Assembly (NCBI RefSeq): GCF_900129365.1
Contig: NZ_FQVM01000014.1
Location: 3,472 to 67,471 of the forward strand
DNA length: 64,000 bases
Direction: 5' to 3'
Source of the DNA: Clostridium fallax
GTDB lineage: Bacteria; Bacillota; Clostridia; Clostridiales; Clostridiaceae
The position numbers and the translations under genes were made by a program. This document shows positions 37,785 to 45,089 of this stretch, piece after piece (the first letter of the stretch is position 1; every line of letters begins with the position of its first letter). The notes under the pieces were generated by a model, which saw only the letters and a list, made by a program, of their open reading frames with translations, searched no databases and was not told where the DNA came from.

Positions 37785-39512
37785 TTAATTAGTAGAAATT
37801 TCTGCTTTATAAATATTATCAGTCCAAGAAACATATGCTGATGGATTAATATTCTTAACTTTAGAGCTTATTACAGTACACTTTTTATTATTATTTAAGA
37901 ATATATATGGAAGATCATCATTTATAAGTTGCATCCACTTTCCATAGATTTCTTTTCTCTTTTCTTGATCAGTAGTTGCAATTCCTTCTTCCATTAATTT
38001 ATCAGATTCTTCTGGATGCCATCCTACAGCATTAAATCCACCTGGTACATCTTGACTCTTTGAGAAAATTGCTGATGGATCTGGATCTATTGATAAGTTC
38101 CATGCCATATTATAAATTTCAAAATCTCTCTTATCATTAACTTTTTCTGATAATGTTGCAAATTCCATAAGCTCTGGAGTAACCTTTATACCAAGTTTTC
38201 CCCAGCAATCTTTAACAATTGGAATCAAACTATCAACATAGTTAGAATCAGTATAAGTTAACCAACTTATTTCAAATGGAACTCCATCTTTTTCTCTAAG
38301 TCCTGTTTGTTTATTCATCTTCCAACCAGCTTCATCTAATAATTCATTAGCTTTATCTGGATTATATTCATATTTTTCTAATGAATCCTCTGAAGGATAC
38401 GCCCAAGATACTACAGCACCATGAGTATTTTGCACTGCACCATATCCTTGATAATAGTTATCTATAAAGCCTTTTCTATCTAGCCCATACATTAAAGCCT
38501 TACGAACTTTTTTATCTTGGAATTTAGGATTTCTTAAATTTAATCCTATGTAACCATAAGCACTTTGGGGATATAATTGTAAATCCAAGAAACCTGCACT
38601 TTGAAGCATTTGAATATTTTGCTTTTTAGCTGCAACATCATCTATATCAACATTTCCTGCTTCAAGTTCTTGTATGTTTGTTTTAGCATTTGTAACCTTC
38701 ATTATGATATTTGGAATCTTAGGTTCACCTTGCCAATAACCATCATTTTTTTCAAAACTTATGTACTGTCCTTGTTCAAATTTTACAAATTTATATGGAC
38801 CAGAACCTACTGGTTGTAAGAATTTATCTTTTAAAACTTGAATATTTCCTTTTTCAAAGTTATATACACTCTTTGGCATTATGCCATAACCAAAATTATA
38901 AAGTTGTGATGCATTTACTTTCTTTAAAGTAAATGAAATTGTATGTGGATCTATAACTTTAATACCAGATACAGATTTAGCATCACCATTTCTATATTCT
39001 TCATAACCAACTAATCCCTCTACAGCATCTGTTCTTGGTCCATCATACTTAGGATCGCAAATTGCTGTATAAGTAAATGCTACATCATCTGCTGTTAAAT
39101 CAGAACCATCTGAGAATTTTATGCCATCTTTTATTTTGAAGGTATAAGTTTTACCATCATCTGATATTTCTGGTAAATCTGCCATATTAGCAGTTGCATT
39201 TCCTTTTTCATCATTTGATAATAGTCCTTCAAATATTAAAGAATTAACAGTACTATCATAAGTTGTACTTGAATATATTGGACAAAATTGTCCTGCTGGG
39301 TTCTGAGTACCTACTATTAATGTATCTTTTCTCTTTTTAGATACTTCTGGGATTTTAGATGGATCCTTTGCTTTAAGAATCTCTTTTTCTGTAGATTCTT
39401 TGTTTCCTGATTCTTGATTACTTGAAACATTATCACTTCCGCCACCACATCCTGCAAGAGCAAATGAAGCTGACATTAGTAAACAAAGTAACGCAATTGA
39501 CTTTCTTTTCAT
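37785..39512 (-). CDS. Oligopeptide-binding lipoprotein (SBP family 5), copy 1
   Basis: A 575-residue extracytoplasmic solute-binding protein. The lipobox is ALAGC with Cys at about 21, then a Ser/Asn/Glu-rich linker, then the family 5 fold (GLLSNDEKGN, FKIKDGIKFSDGSDLTADDVAFTY, QPVGSGPYKFV). Such proteins deliver peptides or nickel chelates to an ABC permease. No permease or ATPase gene is in the window. It shares long identical stretches with the neighbouring copy. Translation has an unusual arrangement: the ribosome site is 47 bases from the ATG with a 12-bp hairpin in between (separate entry). Confidence 0.92.
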   Translation of the reverse strand: MKRKSIALLCLLMSASFALAGCGGGSDNVSSNQESGNKESTEKEILKAKDPSKIPEVSKKRKDTLIVGTQNPAGQFCPIYSSTTYDSTVNSLIFEGLLSNDEKGNATANMADLPEISDDGKTYTFKIKDGIKFSDGSDLTADDVAFTYTAICDPKYDGPRTDAVEGLVGYEEYRNGDAKSVSGIKVIDPHTISFTLKKVNASQLYNFGYGIMPKSVYNFEKGNIQVLKDKFLQPVGSGPYKFVKFEQGQYISFEKNDGYWQGEPKIPNIIMKVTNAKTNIQELEAGNVDIDDVAAKKQNIQMLQSAGFLDLQLYPQSAYGYIGLNLRNPKFQDKKVRKALMYGLDRKGFIDNYYQGYGAVQNTHGAVVSWAYPSEDSLEKYEYNPDKANELLDEAGWKMNKQTGLREKDGVPFEISWLTYTDSNYVDSLIPIVKDCWGKLGIKVTPELMEFATLSEKVNDKRDFEIYNMAWNLSIDPDPSAIFSKSQDVPGGFNAVGWHPEESDKLMEEGIATTDQEKRKEIYGKWMQLINDDLPYIFLNNNKKCTVISSKVKNINPSAYVSWTDNIYKAEISTN

Positions 39513-39567
39513 TAATTTTCTACTTAGATTATTATTTTTTTATTTAAATCTAAGTAGATTCACCCCC
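39513..39567 (-). promoter_or_regulatory. Ribosome site separated from the start codon by a hairpin, copy 1
   Basis: On the minus strand AAGGGGGTGA (ending at 39560) pairs with the 16S tail over ten positions with one wobble. Forty-seven bases follow before the ATG at 39512. They hold a perfect 12-bp inverted repeat (39547-39558 with 39519-39530) and a 16-base loop. Removing the hairpin leaves 7 bases, a normal spacing. No ATG, GTG or TTG lies at the normal distance from the site. There is no T-run, so it is not a terminator. Confidence 0.75.
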
Positions 39568-39684
39568 TTCTTTATTAACTTATTAGCTCATCATTTTAAT
39601 GTTAATCATTTTCTAACAATAGATTAATATATTTAAATTGCCCCATAAAATATAATTAATAATATTGTCAGTTTTTTTTGAATG

Positions 39685-39718
39685 TTAACAAATTTTAAAT
39701 CTTTATATATTTATACCA
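39685..39718 (-). repeat. Promoter-proximal repeat shared by both oligopeptide-binding genes, copy 1
   Basis: This segment and 42060-42093 are nearly the same. On the plus strand they share TTAACAAATTTTAAAT, then TTTATATATTT and TATACCA. It covers the -10 box and the first transcribed bases, where an operator could lie. Confidence 0.6.
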
Positions 39719-39738
39719 CAAAATTTATAAATGTACAA
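39710..39738 (-). promoter_or_regulatory. Promoter of oligopeptide-binding gene copy 1
   Basis: TTGTAC (39733-39738) and TATAAA (39710-39715, preceded by TGG as in extended -10 promoters) are 17 bases apart. The leader is about 190 bases. Confidence 0.6.
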
Positions 39739-40099
39739 CATTTTCTAATTAAAAATTTACATTATTGTAATTTATTTTTTAAGCATATCCTTCTTTGTAG
39801 AATTATTTTTTATCAATTTATTACTTTTTTGGCCCTATTTTTAATAATCTTTATTATTCCTTACAAATTATGTATGTGAATTTTTTGGAATTTATATTAT
39901 TATTAATTTTATTTATATTAAATAAAATTCTTTGCAATTTATTAAAAAATTTCTTGAATAAGTTAGTTTATTATAAAGAATTTATTGAAAAGCTTTTATA
40001 TTAATTGTATAAATATAAAGAAATTTTTTCAAAACTATATTAATTTACTTTTTTTATTTTTTAAATAATAAATTATATATAACAAAAACCATTATTAAT
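39739..40099. other. Non-coding gap between the two oligopeptide-binding genes
   Basis: Very AT-rich, upstream of the copy 1 promoter and downstream of the copy 2 terminator. A 65-codon frame crosses part of it on the plus strand but has no ribosome site and odd composition. I see nothing else. Confidence 0.45.
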
Positions 40100-40135
40100 A
40101 AATAAAAAGAAGGAGCAATCTCCTTCTTTTTATTT
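40100..40135 (-). terminator. Terminator after the second oligopeptide-binding protein gene
   Basis: A perfect 16-bp stem around CAAT has A/T-rich ends. It separates the two copies into single-gene transcripts. Confidence 0.8.
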
Positions 40136-40174
40136 GTAATTTAAGTTATATTGATTTAATATTTACTTTTAAAA

Positions 40175-41914
40175 TTAAGGTGTAACTAATTCTACTTCAT
40201 GAATATTTGCTGTCCAATTAATATAAGCTGATAACTCTAATCCTTTAACTCTTGAACTAACAGCTACACATTCTTTATTAGATCCTAAGAATGTATAAGG
40301 AAGTTCATCATTAACTAATTCATTCCATTCTTGATATATTTTCTTTCTTTCTTCTTGATTTGTTGTTGCTAATCCCTTTTGGATTAACTCTTCTGATTCT
40401 TGTGGATGCCAACCTGGACCATTAAATCCTCCTGCTGAATCTTGAGCTGCTGAAAATATTCCTGATGGATCTGGATCTATTGATAAATTCCACGCCATAT
40501 TGTAAACGTCAAAATCATGTTTTGTATGAACTTTCTCTGACAATGTTCCAAAGTCCATAAGTTCTGGAGTAACCTTAACCCCTATAGCTTCCCAGTTTTC
40601 CTTGATTATAGGAATTAAGCTTTCTACATATTTAGATTCTGTATAAGTCATCCATCTAATTTCTAAAGGAACTCCATCTTTCTCTCTTATCTTTGTAGTT
40701 TCATTTAACTTCCATCCTGCTTCATCTAACAATTCCTTAGCTTTTTCTGGATCATATTTATAAGGATTTAATTTACTTTCATCTGGATATGCCCATGAAA
40801 CTGGTGAACAGTGAGTATTTGATATAGTAGCATATCCTTGATAATAGTTATTTAAAAATCCTTCTCTATCTATAGCATAAGTTAAAGCTTGACGAACTCT
40901 TTTGTCTTCAAATTTAGGATCTCTTGTATTATATCCTAAATATCCATAAGAATTTTGAGTATATAATTGTATATTTAAAAATCCTGCACTTTGAAGCATT
41001 TGAATATTTTGTTTATTTGCTGGTATAGAATCCATATCTACATTACCTGATTGAAGTTCTTGTATATTAGTTTTTGCATTTGTAACCTTCATTATAATTT
41101 TAGGAATTTTAGGCTCTCCCTTAAAAAATTCAGGATTTTTTTCAAAGCTTACATATTGCCCTTGTTTAAATTCTACAAACTTATATGGACCTGATCCTAT
41201 AGGTTGTAAAAACTTATCTTTTAACACCTGAATATTTCCCTTTTCAAAGTTATAAACACTCTTTGGCATTATTCCATAACCAAAATCATATATTCCAGAA
41301 GCTTTTATCTCTTTTAAAGTAAAGGAAATATTATAGTCGTCTATAATCTTTATTCCTTCTACAGTTTTTGCATCACCATTTCTATACTCTTCATATCCTA
41401 ATAACTTTTCAACCGCATCAGTTCTAGCCCCATCATACTTTGGATCGCAAATTGCAGTATAAGTAAATGCTACGTCTTTAGCCGTTAATTCTTCTCCATT
41501 AGAAAATTTAATTCCCTTTTTAAGCTTAAAGGTATAAGTTTTCTCATCTTCTGATATCTCCCAACTTTCAGCTACATCTGGTATAGGATTTCCCTTTTCA
41601 TCATTACTTATAAGTCCATTAAACAAAAGTTCACAAACTCTTTGATCATAAGTAGTATCTGAATAAATTGGGCAGAATTTTCCTGATGGATCTACTGTTC
41701 CTACCACTAAAGTATCATCTCTCTTTTTAGCTACTTCTGGAATTTTAGAAGGTTCTGATGCTTTAAGAGTTTCTTTTAATTTACTATCCTCTTTATCCTC
41801 ACTTTGAGATTGTTCATTACTAGCCGGTGGCTCTTTTTCACCAGAATTACATGCCCCTAAAACAAAAGAACTTGCCATAAATAAAGTTAACAGTGCTATT
41901 GATCTTCTTTTCAT
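40175..41914 (-). CDS. Oligopeptide-binding lipoprotein (SBP family 5), copy 2
   Basis: A 579-residue paralogue of the downstream gene, arranged in the same direction. The lipobox is LGAC with Cys near 21, followed by a Glu/Ser-rich linker and the family 5 fold. Blocks such as GIMPKSVYNFEKGNIQVLKD and NIQMLQSAGFL are unchanged between the copies, so they arose by duplication. Each has its own promoter and terminator. Its ribosome site also lies far from the ATG with an 11-bp hairpin between (separate entry). No permease is nearby, so both probably serve a transporter encoded elsewhere. Confidence 0.92.
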   Translation of the reverse strand: MKRRSIALLTLFMASSFVLGACNSGEKEPPASNEQSQSEDKEDSKLKETLKASEPSKIPEVAKKRDDTLVVGTVDPSGKFCPIYSDTTYDQRVCELLFNGLISNDEKGNPIPDVAESWEISEDEKTYTFKLKKGIKFSNGEELTAKDVAFTYTAICDPKYDGARTDAVEKLLGYEEYRNGDAKTVEGIKIIDDYNISFTLKEIKASGIYDFGYGIMPKSVYNFEKGNIQVLKDKFLQPIGSGPYKFVEFKQGQYVSFEKNPEFFKGEPKIPKIIMKVTNAKTNIQELQSGNVDMDSIPANKQNIQMLQSAGFLNIQLYTQNSYGYLGYNTRDPKFEDKRVRQALTYAIDREGFLNNYYQGYATISNTHCSPVSWAYPDESKLNPYKYDPEKAKELLDEAGWKLNETTKIREKDGVPLEIRWMTYTESKYVESLIPIIKENWEAIGVKVTPELMDFGTLSEKVHTKHDFDVYNMAWNLSIDPDPSGIFSAAQDSAGGFNGPGWHPQESEELIQKGLATTNQEERKKIYQEWNELVNDELPYTFLGSNKECVAVSSRVKGLELSAYINWTANIHEVELVTP

Positions 41915-41968
41915 AATATACTATATATCCGTCATCTATTAAGTAAACGAATATATAGATTCACCCCC
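41915..41968 (-). promoter_or_regulatory. Ribosome site separated from the start codon by a hairpin, copy 2
   Basis: On the minus strand AAGGGGGTGA ends at 41961, 46 bases before the ATG at 41914. An 11-bp stem pairs 41948-41958 with 41921-41931 around a 16-base loop. One pair is U-G, which is a pair only in the transcript and not on the other strand. Excluding the hairpin, the spacing is 8 bases. The stem sequence differs from that of copy 1. Confidence 0.72.
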
Positions 41969-42059
41969 TTTATTCTACTTATTGATTTTCGACATTCTTT
42001 GCTTATTTATTTTTTAATTCTTATAAACATTTATTTAATTAATAAATACAATAAAATTA

Positions 42060-42093
42060 TTAACAAATTTTAAATGTTTATATATTTTATACC
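42060..42093 (-). repeat. Promoter-proximal repeat, copy 2
   Basis: The partner of 39685-39718, in the same position relative to the -10 box of the second gene. Confidence 0.6.
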
Positions 42094-42114
42094 ATATTTT
42101 AACTTATATAACAA
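42086..42114 (-). promoter_or_regulatory. Promoter of oligopeptide-binding gene copy 2
   Basis: TTGTTA (42109-42114) and TATAAA (42086-42091, preceded by TGG) are 17 bases apart. The leader is about 165 bases. Confidence 0.6.
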
Positions 42115-42240
42115 TATTTTTTATTCATTTTATTATAGTTTTTTGTTTTTTTATTTAATTTTAATTAAGTAAATAAGTTTTTTCTAAATAATTATTCTAA
42201 AAATTGTAATTCATATGAGCATTTATAATTTTATAAATTA

Positions 42241-42738
42241 CTACATCTCATTCAATTTCCAAATATAAAAATTTAATACTGATGCATAAGATAACCAAAT
42301 TATATAAGGGATAATAAGTAATGCTGATATCTTATCAATTTTGTAAAACTTAATAAAAGTTATAAATGATAATATTACTAAAAGAACTATTACGATAAAA
42401 GATAGGCCGTAAAGTCTTAACAAGAAAAAAATATATGGCCAAAAAAAGTTTAAGGCCAGCTGACTAAAATTAAAAATATATGCTGTCTTTATATCCACTC
42501 CTTCCTTTTTATATTGATATATTCTGTAAGTCGCTATAGCTATTAATAAATAAAGTATTGGCCAAACTACACCAAAAATCCAATTTGGCGGTGCAAAATT
42601 AGGTTTATTTAAGATTTCATATTGTTCTTTAATATTAGTTATAAAAAAAGTCGTTATTATTGGTATTCCAGATATTAATAATAAAGTAATTAAAAAATCT
42701 CCTATATTTACTTTATTATCTACCTTAAATAAATTCAT
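42241..42738 (-). CDS. tspO: TspO/MBR family membrane protein
   Basis: A 165-residue five-helix protein. The family signatures are KPNFAPPNWIFGVVWPILY near residue 40, LNFFWPYIFF near 97, and WLSYASVLNFYIWKLN at the end. TspO proteins bind porphyrins and other tetrapyrroles and influence stress and porphyrin handling. AGGAGG precedes the ATG. It lies divergent from the response regulator gene. Confidence 0.93.
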   Translation of the reverse strand: MNLFKVDNKVNIGDFLITLLLISGIPIITTFFITNIKEQYEILNKPNFAPPNWIFGVVWPILYLLIAIATYRIYQYKKEGVDIKTAYIFNFSQLALNFFWPYIFFLLRLYGLSFIVIVLLVILSFITFIKFYKIDKISALLIIPYIIWLSYASVLNFYIWKLNEM

Positions 42739-42801
42739 ATTATTCCTCCTTTATTTATTAATTTATTCTGATAAATACCTTTATATTACAAATACTTATT
42801 T

Positions 42802-42830
42802 TTACTTTTAAAATAAATATATGTTATAAT
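42802..42830 (+). promoter_or_regulatory. Promoter of the two-component operon
   Basis: TTACTT (42802-42807) and TATAAT (42825-42830) are 17 bases apart, with TGT before the -10 box as in extended -10 promoters. Confidence 0.5.
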
Positions 42831-42861
42831 CTATTAACAGAATTATTAAAGAGGTGAAAAT

Positions 42862-43545
42862 ATGAATATACTTTTAGCTGAAGATGAACTAGATATAAGA
42901 AATCTTATTGAACTTCATTTAATTAAAGAAGGCTTTAATGTTTTTTTAGCTGAAAATGGTGAAGAAGCTATTGAAATATTTGATAAAGAGGATATAAATC
43001 TTTCATTATTAGATGTTATGATGCCTAAAAAGGATGGTCTTGCTGTATTAAAGCATATAAGATCTAAAAGCAAAATTCCTGTAATTTTTTTAACTGCAAG
43101 AGGGGAAGATAATGATATAATATTAGGTTTAGGATTAGGAGCAGATGATTATGTTATAAAACCCTTTAGTCCAATAGAACTTATAGCAAGAATTCATGCT
43201 CAACTTAGAAGATATTATAAATATAATAGCGATGCTGTATCTAATGAAATAACCTTAGGAAATTTAAAGTTAAACAAGGAAAGTTGCTCTATAGAAAAAA
43301 ATCATATTCCACTAGAATTAAATGCAAAAGAATATAAAATTTTAGAACTTTTAATAGAGAATGCTGGGAAAGTATATACTAAAAAACAACTTTATGAAAT
43401 AGTATGGGGTGAGCCTTATTATGGTGATGATAATACTATAATGGTTCATATAAGCCATATAAGGGATAAGATAGAAGACAATCCAAAATCTCCAAAATAT
43501 CTAAAAACCATTAGAGGAATAGGCTATAAAATGGAGAAATTTTAA
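42862..43545 (+). CDS. OmpR/PhoB-type response regulator
   Basis: A 227-residue regulator. The receiver domain has the acidic pair in AEDE, the phospho-acceptor Asp 51 in LLDVMMP, and the conserved Lys in VIKPFS. The winged-helix DNA-binding domain starts near residue 130 (LGNLKLN) and ends with HISHIRDKIEDNP and RGIGYKME. It pairs with the kinase 2 bases downstream. The overall type resembles VanR-like regulators, but no resistance genes are adjacent and the target is unknown. AGAGGTG precedes the ATG. Confidence 0.93.
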   Translation: MNILLAEDELDIRNLIELHLIKEGFNVFLAENGEEAIEIFDKEDINLSLLDVMMPKKDGLAVLKHIRSKSKIPVIFLTARGEDNDIILGLGLGADDYVIKPFSPIELIARIHAQLRRYYKYNSDAVSNEITLGNLKLNKESCSIEKNHIPLELNAKEYKILELLIENAGKVYTKKQLYEIVWGEPYYGDDNTIMVHISHIRDKIEDNPKSPKYLKTIRGIGYKMEKF

Positions 43546-43547
43546 TT

Positions 43548-44990
43548 ATGAAAATTTTCAATCACAAACCTAAAAGAAAAAAATTAGCAAATTTACTTTT
43601 AAAAAATTATATTATTTCTTTTATACTTATGTCTTTTGTTATATTATCTTCTACGATTATAGCTACTTTCGTAGCTTTAATTTATTTTGATCTTTTGCCA
43701 TCAAATATGCATGATCCTAATATACTTATGAATGAAAATTATAAATCTATAGATTCTTCTAAATTAGAAGAATTAGGTGGATTTATTTTAATAGTAGATA
43801 AGGATTTTAATATAATATACTCTAAAGGTGAAGTTAAAGGTTTTAATGATAAAATCACCCTAGATGACTTTAATAGAATGATTAATGACTCAGATTATTC
43901 AGAGGTTCCTTTAGATAGTAAAGAAGATTCTAATGATTACATATATAAATCAAGTTATAACAAAGAAAAAGGATTTATGCTAATTGTTGCTATTCCAGCT
44001 GATAAATATCGTGAATTCACCACTAGAAAAACTAAGATTAATGGTAAAGAATTTGCATCTATTTCTATTTTAATATGTGTTTTATTACTTTCTCTTATAT
44101 TTATAATCTATTCTAGAATAACTTCTAGATATTTTATAAAGCCTTTAAAAAAATTAATTGATGGTGCAAATAAACTTGCCCATGGAAAATATGATGCTAG
44201 AATAGAGCTTGAAACTACTAATGAATTTGCAGATTTATCTGATGCTTTCAATGTTATGGCAATGAAAATTGAAAAGGAAAGAAAATTAAAAGAAAAATCT
44301 GAAGAGCAAAGAAAAAGATTAATTTTAGATATATCTCATGATTTAAAAAATCCTCTTGCAAGCATTATGGGATATTCTAGTTATTTAAATAAAACAAATG
44401 ATATATCTAAGGAAGATTTAAAAAAATACTTATCTGTTATAGAAAGTAACAGTATACGAGCTAATGATTTAATTCAAGAGCTATTTCAATTTTCTAAATT
44501 AGAAAGTCCTGATTTTTCTCTTTCATTAAAAAATCAAGATATTTGTGAATTTTTGAGGACCTTAATTGCAAACTATATAACAGAACTTGAGGATAAAGGT
44601 TTCATTTATGATTTTGAAATTCCTGAAACTCCAATTTTAGTAGACTTTGATAGTAAAAATTTAGATAGAGCTTTTTCAAACATCATAACTAATTGCTTAA
44701 AATATAATCCTCCTGGCACTAAGTTTATAATAACTTTAAATAGTTATGAAGATCATATTAATATTATTTTTTATGATACTGGAATAGGCATTGATAAATC
44801 AAAAATAGAAACTATTTTTAATCCTTTTGTAAGGGTAGATGAATCTAGAAACTCAAAAAGCGGCGGCACTGGCTTAGGTTTAGCTATTACAAAATCAATA
44901 GTTCTAAAACATAAAGGTTCTATAAATTTAATTTCAAATTTAGGAGAAGGTTCTAAGTTTATTATAAACATTCCTATTTCTCAAAAATAA
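43548..44990 (+). CDS. Two-component sensor histidine kinase
   Basis: A 480-residue kinase with two membrane helices (about 20-50 and 165-185) around a small outside domain. A HAMP linker follows, then the HisKA domain with DISHDLKNPLASIMGY, and the ATPase domain with NCLKYN (N box), DTGIGI (G1) and GGTGLGLAI (G2). It phosphorylates the regulator encoded just upstream. The signal cannot be read from sequence. A strong bidirectional terminator follows. Confidence 0.93.
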   Translation: MKIFNHKPKRKKLANLLLKNYIISFILMSFVILSSTIIATFVALIYFDLLPSNMHDPNILMNENYKSIDSSKLEELGGFILIVDKDFNIIYSKGEVKGFNDKITLDDFNRMINDSDYSEVPLDSKEDSNDYIYKSSYNKEKGFMLIVAIPADKYREFTTRKTKINGKEFASISILICVLLLSLIFIIYSRITSRYFIKPLKKLIDGANKLAHGKYDARIELETTNEFADLSDAFNVMAMKIEKERKLKEKSEEQRKRLILDISHDLKNPLASIMGYSSYLNKTNDISKEDLKKYLSVIESNSIRANDLIQELFQFSKLESPDFSLSLKNQDICEFLRTLIANYITELEDKGFIYDFEIPETPILVDFDSKNLDRAFSNIITNCLKYNPPGTKFIITLNSYEDHINIIFYDTGIGIDKSKIETIFNPFVRVDESRNSKSGGTGLGLAITKSIVLKHKGSINLISNLGEGSKFIINIPISQK

Positions 44991-45041
44991 TATTAATATT
45001 TATTTTCATATAGAAAGATTTTTAAATTTATCCATATAATA

Positions 45042-45087
45042 AAAAACTATGAAACTAAATTTTATAAAGTTTAGTTTCATAGTTTTT
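45042..45087. terminator. Terminator between the two-component pair and the orphan kinase
   Basis: An 18-bp perfect stem with A and T runs at its ends lies between convergent genes. Confidence 0.85.
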
Positions 45088-45089
45088 AT

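Noticed and set aside
39519..39558. Leader hairpin of copy 1 as a transcription terminator or riboswitch expression platform
   Set aside because: No T-run follows the 3' arm and the ATG comes 6 bases later; no aptamer-like structure was seen upstream.
39682..39879. 65-codon plus-strand reading frame between the two oligopeptide-binding genes
   Set aside because: It has no ribosome site, crosses the minus-strand promoter, and its composition is that of random AT-rich DNA.
41932..41947. ATG inside the hairpin loop of the copy 2 oligopeptide-binding gene leader, a possible leader peptide
   Set aside because: The frame is only four codons long, it is far from the ribosome site, and copy 1 has no counterpart.
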